Below, piece after piece: positions 8,196 through 17,770 of a DNA stretch of 64,000 bases. The notes beneath the pieces were generated by a model. That model was given only the letters and a program-made list of their open reading frames with translations, searched no databases and had not been told where the DNA came from. The first letter of the stretch is position 1; each line of letters opens with the position of its first letter. The stretch lies in the NCBI GenBank assembly GCA_009775095.1, contig VSOZ01000019.1, forward strand, positions 1 to 64,000, read 5' to 3'. This DNA comes from Muribaculum sp. (GTDB lineage: Bacteria > Bacteroidota > Bacteroidia > Bacteroidales > Muribaculaceae). Both the position numbers and the translations under genes were made by a program.

Positions 8196-8939
8196 TTACA
8201 TCATGGCTTTTATGGCGCAGTACAGGAGTGCCGCTATGACTCCGCCGAGAAGCGGGCCTACGATGGGAACCCAGCTATAGCTCCATTGGCTTGAACCTTT
8301 TCCCTTGATGGGGAGTAGCGCATGGGCTATTCGCGGGCCGAGGTCACGTGCCGGGTTTATGGCATAGCCGGTAGTGCCGCCGAGCGACATGCCTATGACT
8401 ACTACAAGCAGAGCCACCGGCAGAGCGCCGATGCTGCCGAGACCGACCTGCGAGGAGTTGCCTTCATCGCCGATAAACAGTATGACAAGCACCAGTACAA
8501 ATGTGCCTACTATCTCGCTGATAAGATTGCGGCTGTGATTGCGTATGGCCGGAATGGTGGAGAATACTCCGAGCTTTGACTCCGCATCCTCGGTGGCGTC
8601 GAAATGATCCTTGTAAAATACATATACGAGCATGGCGCCGAGTATGCCTCCTAGTATCTGTGCCACTATAAAAGGCACTACATAGGCCCATGGGAATTTT
8701 CCTGCGGCAGCGAGCCCGAGCGTGACCGCCGGATTAAGGTGTGCTCCGGAGTAAGGTCCGGCGATGAGCACACCGCACATTACGGCAAGACCCCATGCGA
8801 GTGTGACTACAATCCATCCGGCACTCTCGCCCTTTGACTTGCGCAGGCTCACACAGGCCACTACGCCGCATCCGAGAACAACAAGTACAAATGTTCCCAG
8901 AAATTCAAATACACATTGTACAAACAGTGATACTTCCAT
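8196..8939 (-). CDS. glpF: Glycerol uptake facilitator (aquaglyceroporin)
   Basis: 247 residues, six membrane helices and two re-entrant NPA loops: SGAHLNPAVTLG and YAINPARDLGPR. The Asp after the second NPAR is the mark of glycerol facilitators as against strict water channels. A good ribosome site AAGGAG lies 7 nt before the ATG. It follows glpK by 15 nt on the same strand, so glycerol enters and is trapped by phosphorylation. Confidence 0.93.
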   Translation of the reverse strand: MEVSLFVQCVFEFLGTFVLVVLGCGVVACVSLRKSKGESAGWIVVTLAWGLAVMCGVLIAGPYSGAHLNPAVTLGLAAAGKFPWAYVVPFIVAQILGGILGAMLVYVFYKDHFDATEDAESKLGVFSTIPAIRNHSRNLISEIVGTFVLVLVILFIGDEGNSSQVGLGSIGALPVALLVVVIGMSLGGTTGYAINPARDLGPRIAHALLPIKGKGSSQWSYSWVPIVGPLLGGVIAALLYCAIKAMM

Positions 8940-8954
8940 GGTCTACTCCTTTCG

Positions 8955-10469
8955 TTATTTTTGTGGATAATTTGAAAGTACGCGGTTTACCGCATTGTGC
9001 CAGCCTTCTATTTCCGATTCTACCTTGGCTTTGTCGCCCGACGGGTCAAATGTGCGTTCCACCTGCCACTGGGCCTTTATCTCATCAAGACTCGGCCAAA
9101 AACCGATGGCGAGGCCGGCGAGATATGCGGCTCCGAGAGCTGTGGTCTCCGTTATGCGCGGACGCAGAACTTCGGTATCGAGAATATCGCTCTGGAACTG
9201 CATGAGCAGATTGTTGCGCGAGGCGCCGCCGTCGACTTTGAGGTTGGCTATCGGCAGTCCGCAATCTTTCTCCATGGCCTTGACTATGTCGTAGGTCTGG
9301 TATGCTATGCCTTCAAGCGCAGCGCGTGCTATATGGGCGGTGGTGGTGCCTCGGCTTATGCCGCTTATGGAGCCGCGGGCATACTGGTCCCAATACGGGG
9401 CGCCGAGACCGGTAAGCGCCGGCACGAAATACACGCCGTCAGTGTCGTCAACCGATGCGGCAAGCGCTTCAACGTCTGACGAGCTGCTTATACACTTGAG
9501 TCCGTCGCGCAGCCACTGTACTACGGAGCCGCCGACAAATATCGAACCTTCAAGAGCGTACGATACCTTGTCGCCTATCTTCCATGCTATAGTGGTAAGC
9601 AACTTGTTCTTTGACTCTATGGGGCGGTTGCCCGTATTCATAAGCAGGAAGCATCCGGTGCCGTAGGTGTTTTTTACGGAGCCGGGCTCGATACACATCT
9701 GTCCGAATAGCGCGGCCTGTTGGTCGCCCGCAATGCCGGCAATAGGCACTTTGTGGGCAAATATGGTTGTTGTCGTATAACCGTAAACCTCGCTTGACGA
9801 TTTTACTTCAGGCATCATTGACAGCGGTATGTCGAAGAGTTCCAGAAGCTCCTTATCCCATTCAAGTGTGTGGATGTTGAAGAGCATTGTACGCGATGCA
9901 TTGGTGACGTCGGTCACGTGTACCTCGCCGCGCGTAAGCCTCCATATGAGCCATGAGTCTACGGTGCCGAACATCAGTTTGCCCTGTTCGGCACGCTTGC
10001 GTGCTCCCGGCACGTTATCAAGGATCCACTTGATCTTGGTGGCGCTGAAGTATGCGTCAAGTATGAGGCCTGTCTTTGAACGTATCATCTCGACGAGGCC
10101 TTCGGCGCGTAATTGGTCGCAGTAATCAGCCGTGCGTCGGTCCTGCCATACGATGGCGTTGTATATAGGCTCGTCTGTGTCACAATCCCATACTATGGTT
10201 GTCTCGCGCTGGTTGGTTATGCCTATCGCCGCGATGTTTTTGCCGTTTATGTCTATCTTCGAAATGGCTTCGGCAATGACAGAGGCCTGCGACGCCCATA
10301 TCTGGTGCGGGTCATGCTCCACCCATCCCGATTGAGGAAATATCTGTTCAAATTCACGCTGGGCTACAGAGCATATGGAGCCGGAGCGGTCAAATACGAT
10401 AGCGCGGGAACTGCTTGTTCCCTGATCGAGGGACAGGATGTATTGTCCCTTATTGTTATCAAGTGTCAT
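8955..10469 (-). CDS. glpK: Glycerol kinase
   Basis: 504 residues, the standard FGGY-kinase length. The N-terminal phosphate loop LSLDQGTSSSRAIVFD, the substrate region AIVWQDRRTADYC and the second FGGY signature region (LKVDGGASRNNLLMQFQSDIL) are all clear. It phosphorylates glycerol to glycerol-3-phosphate in the cytoplasm. First gene of the glpK-glpF operon; no glpD is nearby. A pair of overlapping palindromes lies 38-57 nt upstream of the start. Confidence 0.97.
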   Translation of the reverse strand: MTLDNNKGQYILSLDQGTSSSRAIVFDRSGSICSVAQREFEQIFPQSGWVEHDPHQIWASQASVIAEAISKIDINGKNIAAIGITNQRETTIVWDCDTDEPIYNAIVWQDRRTADYCDQLRAEGLVEMIRSKTGLILDAYFSATKIKWILDNVPGARKRAEQGKLMFGTVDSWLIWRLTRGEVHVTDVTNASRTMLFNIHTLEWDKELLELFDIPLSMMPEVKSSSEVYGYTTTTIFAHKVPIAGIAGDQQAALFGQMCIEPGSVKNTYGTGCFLLMNTGNRPIESKNKLLTTIAWKIGDKVSYALEGSIFVGGSVVQWLRDGLKCISSSSDVEALAASVDDTDGVYFVPALTGLGAPYWDQYARGSISGISRGTTTAHIARAALEGIAYQTYDIVKAMEKDCGLPIANLKVDGGASRNNLLMQFQSDILDTEVLRPRITETTALGAAYLAGLAIGFWPSLDEIKAQWQVERTFDPSGDKAKVESEIEGWHNAVNRVLSNYPQK

Positions 10470-10506
10470 AATGATACGAAATGATTTAAAGTAACTAAAT
10501 GTGTTT

Positions 10507-10526
10507 ACGTTAATAACGTTATAACG
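10507..10526. promoter_or_regulatory. Overlapping palindromes upstream of glpK, possible operator
   Basis: ACGTTAATAACGT (10507-10519) and CGTTATAACG (10517-10526) are adjoining perfect palindromes, 38-57 nt before the glpK ATG. Their position suits a repressor or activator site for glycerol control. No regulator gene is adjacent and no -33/-7 pair was found, so this is only a candidate. Confidence 0.35.
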
Positions 10527-10575
10527 GAGTCGGTATTGGTTTTGTTTTATCTCGGTTTGTTATATGTTGTTGTAT

Positions 10576-11574
10576 TTAGTGCTTTAATTGGTTGAAATAT
10601 CGTTTTTTGTGTAAAAAATAGTCCAATATTATGTTTGGATGTGAAGGTAACAGATTTATATCGGGATGTGAGCGGTAGTTTTTTGCCATTTTTCTGAAGT
10701 CGCGGTGCGCGCGCAGTATGGCTCCAGCGTTGGCAAAGTCAAGAGTCAATATGTATTTGCTCCACGCCAGAGTGTCGTACAGTCTGCGTATTACAAGCCG
10801 GCGGCGACGGCAGGAGTCGGGTAGATTTTTATGCAGCAGTAGCAGGTTGTTGCGGAAGTTGAGGTACGTCTTGCGCGGATTGGATGCAGGCAGGGTACCG
10901 CCTCCGAGGTGGTATACGGTCGATGACGGTATGGCCGCTATGTCATGTCCGGCGAGCTTTATGCGCCAGCATAGGTCTATCTCCTCCATATGTGCGAAAA
11001 ATTCGGGGTCAAGGCCTCCTGCGGCTTCATATACTTCCGTACGTACCATCAGCGCGGCGCCCGTGGCCCAGAAAACCGACGCTACCGTATCATACTGTCC
11101 GTTGTCCTTTTCGAGTGTGTCAAAGAGGCGTCCGCGGCAGTAAGGATAACCGTTGCAGTCTATATATCCTCCGGATGCTCCTGCATATTCAAATGTGTCT
11201 TTGCTGTTGTAAGATAATATTTTGGGTTGTACGGCGGCAGTGTCGTCGTGTTCCTCAAGGTAGCCATACATGGGCCGGAGCCAGTCGGGTGCGGGTGCTA
11301 CGTCGCTGTTGAGCAGTACCGTATATTTATAGCGTGTGGCGGCTATGGCACGGTTGTATCCTTCGGCGAATCCGTAGTTCTTATCAAGTTTTATGATTTT
11401 TACATCGGGAAATGCTTTTTCAAGCATGGCAAGCGACCCGTCGCTACTGCCGTTATCGGCTACGATAATATCGGCAATATCAGTCGGGGTCGTCTGTATC
11501 ACTGCGGGGAGAAACGTGCGTAGCATCTCCTCTCCGTTCCAGTTAAGTATAATTACAGCTACAGGTTTTTTCAT
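10576..11574 (-). CDS. Family 2 glycosyltransferase
   Basis: 332 residues from the ATG at 11572-11574 (MKKPVAVIILNWNG). That start overlaps the stop of the upstream acyltransferase gene as ATGA, which is why it is preferred over an earlier in-frame start at 11634. The GT-A fold is shown by VIILNWNGEEM, IIVADNGSSDGS, and the metal-binding region LLNSDVAPAP; the acceptor region has HMEEIDLCWRIKLAGHD. It resembles rhamnosyltransferase-like enzymes that extend LPS or O-glycans. It is co-translated with a lipid A-type acyltransferase, suggesting cell-surface glycolipid assembly; the sugar is unknown. Confidence 0.85.
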   Translation of the reverse strand: MKKPVAVIILNWNGEEMLRTFLPAVIQTTPTDIADIIVADNGSSDGSLAMLEKAFPDVKIIKLDKNYGFAEGYNRAIAATRYKYTVLLNSDVAPAPDWLRPMYGYLEEHDDTAAVQPKILSYNSKDTFEYAGASGGYIDCNGYPYCRGRLFDTLEKDNGQYDTVASVFWATGAALMVRTEVYEAAGGLDPEFFAHMEEIDLCWRIKLAGHDIAAIPSSTVYHLGGGTLPASNPRKTYLNFRNNLLLLHKNLPDSCRRRRLVIRRLYDTLAWSKYILTLDFANAGAILRAHRDFRKMAKNYRSHPDINLLPSHPNIILDYFLHKKRYFNQLKH

Positions 11575-12485
11575 TGAGGCATATCGGCTGGATATTCGAC
11601 TCTGTTTTTCCATCTCTTGTGGGTCCACAGCCATATCGAGGGCTGGCGGGTAATAGTCTCCTCCAGCATCTTGATATAGGTGTCGGTGATGGTGTATTCC
11701 GGCATTTCCGACGCATTGTCGGTGATGACACGTGCATTTAAACGATAGTGTCCGCGTCCGGTTTTTTCCATGTCCCAGTATACGGCTACCGTGTCAAGTT
11801 TTCGTACCACAGTTTCGGTGCCGGTGATAACGGCGGTAGGATGGTTGAGAAACTTGACTATATGTATCGGATCATTATGGCTCGGCTTCTGGTCGCTCAT
11901 GAAGCCGGTTATGCTCTGTATGTTGTCGCGCCGCAGCATAAGCAGGTGGCGAAATACCATGCGCTTGTCATATGACACCGAGCCGAAACGGCTTCTGAGT
12001 TTGAGGAAATAGGAGTCAAACCACTTGTTGGTCAGCGGACGATATACTTGAGCATATACCAAGTCGGGCGAGGGTTTATGGCGCATCCAGAGTGTCAGGG
12101 ATGGGGCCCACTCCCAATTGCCGCAGTGCGAGAAGTAAACTACGATTGATCGCCCTTCGTCGAAGTATCTGTCGAGTATTTCGCAGCCTGTGAATTCCAT
12201 GTGCCGCTTCATCTCTTCGTCCGATATATGTCCGAGTTTTATTGTCTCTACAATGTAGTCGGAGAAGTGCCGGAAAAAGTCACGGCATATTTTCCCGCAT
12301 TCTTTCGGCGATTTGTCGGGAAAAGACTCCGTGATATTGGTCAGCGCTACTTTACGCCGGTATCGGACTATGTAGAATATGATTACAAACAGTATGTCGC
12401 TTAATACATAAAGTACTTTCAGCGGCATCCGGGCCAATGCGCTCAACAGCCAGTTCAGCGGTATGTAACGGCGGTATCCTTTCAT
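11571..12485 (-). CDS. LpxL/HtrB-type lipid A acyltransferase
   Basis: 304 residues; a membrane anchor near residues 14-40 is followed by the HX4D/E acyltransferase box in YFSHCGNWEW (His and Glu/Trp region) and a basic C-terminal half. The family transfers a secondary acyl chain to lipid A precursors at the inner membrane. The start at 12485 lies just before a MITE-like element, which therefore occupies its promoter region. It is translationally coupled to the glycosyltransferase that follows. Confidence 0.85.
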   Translation of the reverse strand: MKGYRRYIPLNWLLSALARMPLKVLYVLSDILFVIIFYIVRYRRKVALTNITESFPDKSPKECGKICRDFFRHFSDYIVETIKLGHISDEEMKRHMEFTGCEILDRYFDEGRSIVVYFSHCGNWEWAPSLTLWMRHKPSPDLVYAQVYRPLTNKWFDSYFLKLRSRFGSVSYDKRMVFRHLLMLRRDNIQSITGFMSDQKPSHNDPIHIVKFLNHPTAVITGTETVVRKLDTVAVYWDMEKTGRGHYRLNARVITDNASEMPEYTITDTYIKMLEETITRQPSIWLWTHKRWKNRVEYPADMPQ

Positions 12486-12493
12486 CGTACTAA

Positions 12494-12822
12494 GAGGGTG
12501 TTTAATAATAACTGTTAAAGCAGAGCCGAAAATTATGGGATGGGTTCAGCCCTGCACCGAAGGAGCATAGCGGGCTATGTGACTGAGGCAAAGGGCTGAA
12601 TACGCCCATAAGTTTCAGGCTATAAGGTGATTCCTGTTTTATTGTTGTTATACTCAATATCGTTTTCATTGTTAATGATTTTAAATTACCGTCGCCTTGA
12701 TGTCTCTTTTGTTAAATTCCTGCGCTCATCGGTCACATAGCCCGCTATGCTCCTTCTTCGCTTTCAGGAATTTATCTAAAAGATACATCACTCTGCTTTA
12801 ACAATTGTTATTAAACACCCTC
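12494..12822. mobile_element. 329-bp MITE-like element with 32-bp terminal inverted repeats
   Basis: The ends GAGGGTGTTTAATAA... (12494-12525) and its complement (12791-12822) match over 32 bp apart from two bases in the middle. The element is flanked by TAA on both sides (12491-12493 and 12823-12825), as a 3-bp target duplication would be. Inside, 12559-12583 and 12732-12756 form a second, perfect 25-bp inverted repeat (core AGCATAGCGGGCTATG). No transposase frame is present, so it would need one supplied elsewhere. The right end lies inside the mtaB reading frame. Confidence 0.8.
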
Positions 12823-14131
12823 TAAGTCCTTTGATTAATCCGGGTTCGTCTGCCATCTCTTTCAGCATAACAGGTATTATGGTGTTTGCGATAGAGTTGT
12901 CGGGAGCGATTTCCACTTTCAGATAATTATCGGTAAATCCTGTCATGGGTCGGTTGCCGCGTCGGTGCTCGACAAGCACAGGTCTTACAGTACCTGTGAA
13001 TCTTGAAGTGAAGTCGGCGAGCTTCTTTTCCGAAACTTTTAGCATGATGTTGGTGCGGCGATGTTTCTCGGCTTGTGTGACTACATGGTCAATCTCGAGA
13101 GCACGTGTGCCGGGACGTTCGGAATAGGGGAATACATGCAAGCGCGATATGTCGAGCGACTCTACGAAGTCAAGTGAACGTCTGAATAGATCATCGGTTT
13201 CTCCACGTGCGCCAACTATAAGGTCTACTCCTATGAACGCATGGGGCATCACCTCCCTTATTTTCTCCATGCGGTGCCGAAACAGGGCTGTGTCATAATG
13301 ACGGTGCATCAATGCCAGCACTTCGTCACTACCGGCTTGTAGGGGTACATGGAAGTGTGGCATGAAGCGGTGGGAAGCGGCCACGAAATCTATTATTTCA
13401 TCGGTAAGCAGATTGGGTTCTATTGATGATATACGGTAACGTTCTATGCCGTCCACCCGGTCAAGTTCTTTTATAAGGTCGAGAAATGTGTCATCGCGTC
13501 CCTTGCCGAAGTCGCCTATGTTGACTCCGGTTATCACTATCTCCTTGCCGCCCTCTTCGGCCACGCCGCGGGCTTGGGCTACGAGACTCCCGATGGAGCC
13601 GGAGCGGCTGCGTCCGCGTGCTTTGGGTATGGTGCAGTATGTGCACCAATAATCGCACCCATCCTGTACTTTTAGAAAATAGCGGGTGCGGTCGCCGCGC
13701 GAGCATGAGGGGCTGAACTCCCTGATATCCTTTGTAGGAGTGATCATGCTGCTCGGTCGGCGCGACTTCATCCACTCTTCAAGATAGTCGGCGAGCTGTA
13801 GTTTACGGTCGGTGCCGGCCACGATGTCTACGCCGGGGATTGCCATTATATCGTCGCTTTTCAACTGTGCGTAGCAGCCGGTCACTATTATTGTGGCTTC
13901 GGGATATCGCGATGTAAAACGATGTATGGCCTGACGACATTTTTTGTCGGCCATGTCAGTCACGCTACATGTATTTATTACTACTACGTCGGGAGTTTCT
14001 CCGGCCTGTATGCGACGTATGCCCTTTTCCGCAAAAATACGGGCTATGGTTGAAGTCTCGGCAAAGTTCAATTTGCAGCCCAGTGTGTGAAACAGGGCTT
14101 TTGCGTTGCCAAATGTCATCTCGTCAATCAT
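12788..14131 (-). CDS. mtaB: tRNA-t6A37 methylthiotransferase MtaB
   Basis: 447 residues, a radical-SAM methylthiotransferase that converts t6A to ms2t6A at tRNA position 37. The N-terminal cluster cysteines are C19 (HTLGCKLN), C55 (INTCSVT) and C86 (VTGCYAQ). The radical SAM cluster is C159, C163 and C166 (CDYWCTYC). A C-terminal TRAM-like domain follows (about 375-436). The last 11 residues, RGCLITIVKAE, are read from the right end of the MITE-like element, so the natural C-terminus has been replaced; the core enzyme should be intact. A -7 box TAATTTTG lies on the minus strand at 14136-14143. Confidence 0.93.
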   Translation of the reverse strand: MIDEMTFGNAKALFHTLGCKLNFAETSTIARIFAEKGIRRIQAGETPDVVVINTCSVTDMADKKCRQAIHRFTSRYPEATIIVTGCYAQLKSDDIMAIPGVDIVAGTDRKLQLADYLEEWMKSRRPSSMITPTKDIREFSPSCSRGDRTRYFLKVQDGCDYWCTYCTIPKARGRSRSGSIGSLVAQARGVAEEGGKEIVITGVNIGDFGKGRDDTFLDLIKELDRVDGIERYRISSIEPNLLTDEIIDFVAASHRFMPHFHVPLQAGSDEVLALMHRHYDTALFRHRMEKIREVMPHAFIGVDLIVGARGETDDLFRRSLDFVESLDISRLHVFPYSERPGTRALEIDHVVTQAEKHRRTNIMLKVSEKKLADFTSRFTGTVRPVLVEHRRGNRPMTGFTDNYLKVEIAPDNSIANTIIPVMLKEMADEPGLIKGLRGCLITIVKAE

Positions 14132-14267
14132 TCTGCAAAATTACTACACATAATTTATTTATCATAGTCAAGAACTCACTATAATTGGTCGTAAAAACAA
14201 ATTATCGTATATAATTGTACTAAGTAAGTACAAAATATTGTAATTTTGTCAAAATGACATATTTATT

Positions 14268-15938
14268 ATGAGTGCTTCCAACGACCTGAACGAAATATAT
14301 GCATCGAGTTTCCGTGACAATTGGACATTGCCGGCCATTACCGACTACGGAACCGGTAAAACGTATATGTACTCCGACCTCTCTTACGAGATAGCCAAGA
14401 TACATATGACTTATGAATTGGCGGGCATAACTCCCGGCGATAAAGTGGCTCTTATCGGTAAGAATTCGCCCGGATGGATCATGGTGTTTATAGCCACGAT
14501 AACATACGGAGCCACGATAGTGCCTATTCTGCAGGAGTTCAATCCCACCGATGCCCAGCATATAGTGAATCACTCGGGGAGTGTGATGCTGTTTGTCGAA
14601 AACAACATCTGGGAGACCTTTGAATTTGAGAAGATGCCGCGTCTGCGCGGGGTCATTTCGTTGACTGACGGCAAGATACTTGCCGAACATCCTCTTAACG
14701 AAGGACGCATGCAGAGGCAGCTGAAAAACATAAACCGCAAGTTCAGCCGCCGCTACAAGGGCGGATTGAAGCCTGACGATGTAAGATACCCGGTGCCTGA
14801 TCCCGATAATGTGGCAGTGCTTAACTATACTTCCGGGACGACCGGATTTTCAAAAGGAGTCATGCTGACTTACCGCAATCTGTGGGGCAATGTCACGTTC
14901 GGCATACATTCGCGTCTGCATTATCAGGGCTCGCGATGTCTGTCGTTTTTGCCGTTGGCCCACGCCTACGGCTGTGCGTTTGACATGCTGGTGCCGCTTG
15001 CCGTGGGTACCCACATAACGGTGTTCGGCAAACTGCCTTCGCCCAATCTGCTTCTGAAGGCTCTCCATGAGGTCAAGCCCAATCTTGTCATATGTGTGCC
15101 GCTTATCCTCGAGAAGATATATCGCAAGCAGATTCTGCCAATGATTACCAAGAAGGGTATACGCTGGGTCCTTGCCATGCCGGGCATAGACAAGGCGTTG
15201 TATGCGCTTATAAGGCGCAAGCTGGTCGATGCGTTTGGCGGAGCGTTTGAGGAGGTCATCGTGGGCGGGGCCCCTCTAAACCATGAGGTAGAGGAGTTTC
15301 TGCACCGCATCCGGTTTCCGTTTACGGTCGGTTACGGCATGACCGAGTGCGGCCCTCTTATCAGCTATACACCGTGGCGCCAGTTTATTACCGGGTCATC
15401 GGGCCGCACGCTGCCTGTGATAATGCACAGCAAGATACTGAGCGACGATCCGGAGAACATACCCGGGGAGATATGCGTCAAGGGCGTCAATGTCATGAAA
15501 GGATATTACAATAATCCAGATGCTACGGAGGCGGTGCTCGACGCCGACGGCTGGCTGCATACGGGCGACATGGGTACGCGTAGCGCCGACGGCACTATAT
15601 TTATCAAGGGGCGCTATAAGACTATGATACTGTCATCCAACGGGCAGAACATCTATCCGGAGGAGATTGAGGCCAAGCTTAACAATATGCCTTATGTGGC
15701 CGAGAGTCTTGTCATAGAGCGTAACGGCCGGTTGGTGGCTCTCGTATATCCCGACTACGAGGCTATGGACAAGTTTGGCGTGACCAACGAGGAGTTGCCG
15801 AAGGAGATGGAGCAGGTGCTTGCCGAGCTTAACAAACTTGTGGCTCCTTACGAAAAAGTGGACAAAATACAGCTCATAGCCAACGAATTTGAAAAGACTC
15901 CCAAACGCTCCATCAAGCGCTATCTCTACAACGCCTGA
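14268..15938 (+). CDS. AMP-forming acyl-CoA synthetase (long-chain fatty acid type)
   Basis: 556 residues of the ANL adenylation family. The P-loop-like motif LNYTSGTTGFSKGVMLTY, the GYGMTECGPL A5 motif, GWLHTGDMG and the hinge GRYKTMILSSNGQNIYPEEIE are clear; the C-terminal lysine region is KTPKRSIKRYL. It activates a fatty acid as acyl-AMP and then as a CoA or ACP thioester. A -7 box TAATTTTG (14241-14248) lies shortly upstream. Its 3' end overlaps the convergent O-antigen-ligase-like gene by 13 nt. Chain-length preference cannot be read from sequence. Confidence 0.9.
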   Translation: MSASNDLNEIYASSFRDNWTLPAITDYGTGKTYMYSDLSYEIAKIHMTYELAGITPGDKVALIGKNSPGWIMVFIATITYGATIVPILQEFNPTDAQHIVNHSGSVMLFVENNIWETFEFEKMPRLRGVISLTDGKILAEHPLNEGRMQRQLKNINRKFSRRYKGGLKPDDVRYPVPDPDNVAVLNYTSGTTGFSKGVMLTYRNLWGNVTFGIHSRLHYQGSRCLSFLPLAHAYGCAFDMLVPLAVGTHITVFGKLPSPNLLLKALHEVKPNLVICVPLILEKIYRKQILPMITKKGIRWVLAMPGIDKALYALIRRKLVDAFGGAFEEVIVGGAPLNHEVEEFLHRIRFPFTVGYGMTECGPLISYTPWRQFITGSSGRTLPVIMHSKILSDDPENIPGEICVKGVNVMKGYYNNPDATEAVLDADGWLHTGDMGTRSADGTIFIKGRYKTMILSSNGQNIYPEEIEAKLNNMPYVAESLVIERNGRLVALVYPDYEAMDKFGVTNEELPKEMEQVLAELNKLVAPYEKVDKIQLIANEFEKTPKRSIKRYLYNA

Positions 15939-17335
15939 CCTGCAAGACTGTCTAAACAGGTTTGTGCTTCTTTTCGCATCCAAGCCATACTTTCATTGTT
16001 GATATCCGGGTTAAGGGTAAGTATTGCTTTTGCTTCTGATGTCATCAGGTTTACGTTGTTATATTCCGGCCTGCCGTATAATTTCATTAACAAATAATGA
16101 GGATATAATAATTTGGGCATTCTATAGCACGCCCTTTTATAATATTTTTCTGCTAAATGGTATTGTTTTAGATCTTCATAATTACGACCTATTATGTTTA
16201 AAGGCATAGGGTCGCTACTGATTTCTGTAGCTTTGTGCATTATGATATTGGATTCGTGTAGTCGTTTATTTTTTCGTAATATCATCCCATAATCAAATAA
16301 AAAATGTGGATTGGATTCCATAAGTGAAAATAGCTCCTCATATTCAGAAATTTCATTGCAGATGTAATTGTCATATTCTACAATATTAGAATTACGGGTA
16401 TATGTGTTATATATTCCTATGATACCGATTATACAGATAATGGTAATTGCTAAATAATGGTATGTCTGTGCATTTATGGTCGAAAATAGAACTAATGATG
16501 ATAATAGGCATATAAGTATTATGAATTGAGTGAATTGAAGTGGGTATGAAGCAAATGCAAATATTGCAAATGCCGTAATGCTACCGGCTATTCCGTAGTT
16601 TTTGTTGTTTAATGCTGATTTAATTAGGAATATTAAACTCACTAATCCTGCTATAGCTGTTGGAATACCCCATGAAACAGCTATTTGTATATATTCGTTG
16701 AATGCGTATTGTGGTATTCCGATAGCACTATATTTCGATATGGCTTCAATATTGTTTTTGAAAAATTCTTCTTGAGCATTACCTAATGCTCCTGCGACAT
16801 GATTCCAACCAACCCCTGCAAAAGGCTTGTTTAATGCCGCAGATATACCAATACGCCATAAGAATATCCTACCTGCTGCAGATACCGGTTTTAAGTGCCA
16901 TAAAACATATAAAAATAATACACATAAAAGGATGCCTATAAATATATAGATTGAATTCTTTCTTTTCCGTAAATCAAAATTATAGATGTGTGATAATACT
17001 ATAGCACTTCCGATGATTGCGGAGATCCAACCAATTCTACTCGAAAGAAAAGGTAAGATTATAATTGCACCGATTATATATGCTTTTGCGATATGACGTA
17101 TATATGAATTATCGGCAGGGAATGACAGCCATAATGCTGTCGGTATGATTGTGGATAGAAAACCACAATAAGGTCCCGGATTAAAAAATGATCCGGTGAC
17201 CTTATATAAAAAATTATTGTTTCGGATGAACCCGAACAGCTGTAGATAACCTATAACAAGTTCGAAGATCCCCCATAAAATTATACAGGTTAAAAGATTT
17301 TTATAGATTGTTTGTCTGTTTGCGTTAATCATCAA
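15926..17335 (-). CDS. O-antigen ligase/polymerase-like membrane protein with C-terminal TPR region
   Basis: 469 residues. The first about 310 hold ten or so membrane helices with the Wzy_C/O-antigen ligase features: FNPGPYCGFLSTIIP, SSRIGWISAIIG and GVGWNH. The soluble C-terminal part (about 345-469) looks like TPR helices (NIIGRNYEDLKQYHLAEKYYKRA). It overlaps the previous gene by 11 nt and is last in the AT-rich operon with DUF1573 and the fulvocin-C-like lipoprotein. Such ligases join polymers to lipid or protein carriers; here the setting suggests handling of a surface product other than LPS, which is inference. Confidence 0.75.
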   Translation of the reverse strand: MMINANRQTIYKNLLTCIILWGIFELVIGYLQLFGFIRNNNFLYKVTGSFFNPGPYCGFLSTIIPTALWLSFPADNSYIRHIAKAYIIGAIIILPFLSSRIGWISAIIGSAIVLSHIYNFDLRKRKNSIYIFIGILLCVLFLYVLWHLKPVSAAGRIFLWRIGISAALNKPFAGVGWNHVAGALGNAQEEFFKNNIEAISKYSAIGIPQYAFNEYIQIAVSWGIPTAIAGLVSLIFLIKSALNNKNYGIAGSITAFAIFAFASYPLQFTQFIILICLLSSLVLFSTINAQTYHYLAITIICIIGIIGIYNTYTRNSNIVEYDNYICNEISEYEELFSLMESNPHFLFDYGMILRKNKRLHESNIIMHKATEISSDPMPLNIIGRNYEDLKQYHLAEKYYKRACYRMPKLLYPHYLLMKLYGRPEYNNVNLMTSEAKAILTLNPDINNESMAWMRKEAQTCLDSLAGQAL

Positions 17336-17765
17336 TATTGTTTACGATAAACCAGAAATAAGGTTTTTGAATGATGACAATGGTGATCCCGATTATGATA
17401 TAGCATGCTAACACTATTAATTTTTTAGGATACGATGATCTATAAAAAAGAAACGCGGCGATTATTGCTATCCACCTACATAAAAAATCAAGTATTGAGA
17501 CTAATGACCCCGGCAGATGTATTATCGAAGAAACTAAATCCCATGAACTGCCGACAAGTAGCAATGCCAGTATCTCAGATAGTTTTATTTGTCGGGCGTA
17601 GCGGTTGAGAATGAATAGAGTCAGAGGGAAATACACGATTAGATATCCGATATCGGCCATCTGGAAGCCAGTAAGTGAGCCGATGTTGAGATAACCGCCT
17701 CGCAAGGGCATAAGGATGGCAGTCGCCAATACTACTGTAAAAAATATGATTAGCTTTTCTTTCAT
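17325..17765 (-). CDS. Small integral membrane protein, family not recognised
   Basis: 146 residues with four to five hydrophobic segments (about 5-22, 38-58, 62-80, 88-108, 115-137) and no clear catalytic motif. No CXXC or VKOR pattern is present. It follows the fulvocin-C-like gene by 5 nt and overlaps the O-antigen-ligase-like gene, so it belongs to that operon. It may be a partner of the ligase-like protein or an exporter/immunity component; the sequence alone does not decide. Confidence 0.6.
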   Translation of the reverse strand: MKEKLIIFFTVVLATAILMPLRGGYLNIGSLTGFQMADIGYLIVYFPLTLFILNRYARQIKLSEILALLLVGSSWDLVSSIIHLPGSLVSILDFLCRWIAIIAAFLFYRSSYPKKLIVLACYIIIGITIVIIQKPYFWFIVNNIDD

Positions 17766-17770
17766 GATAA

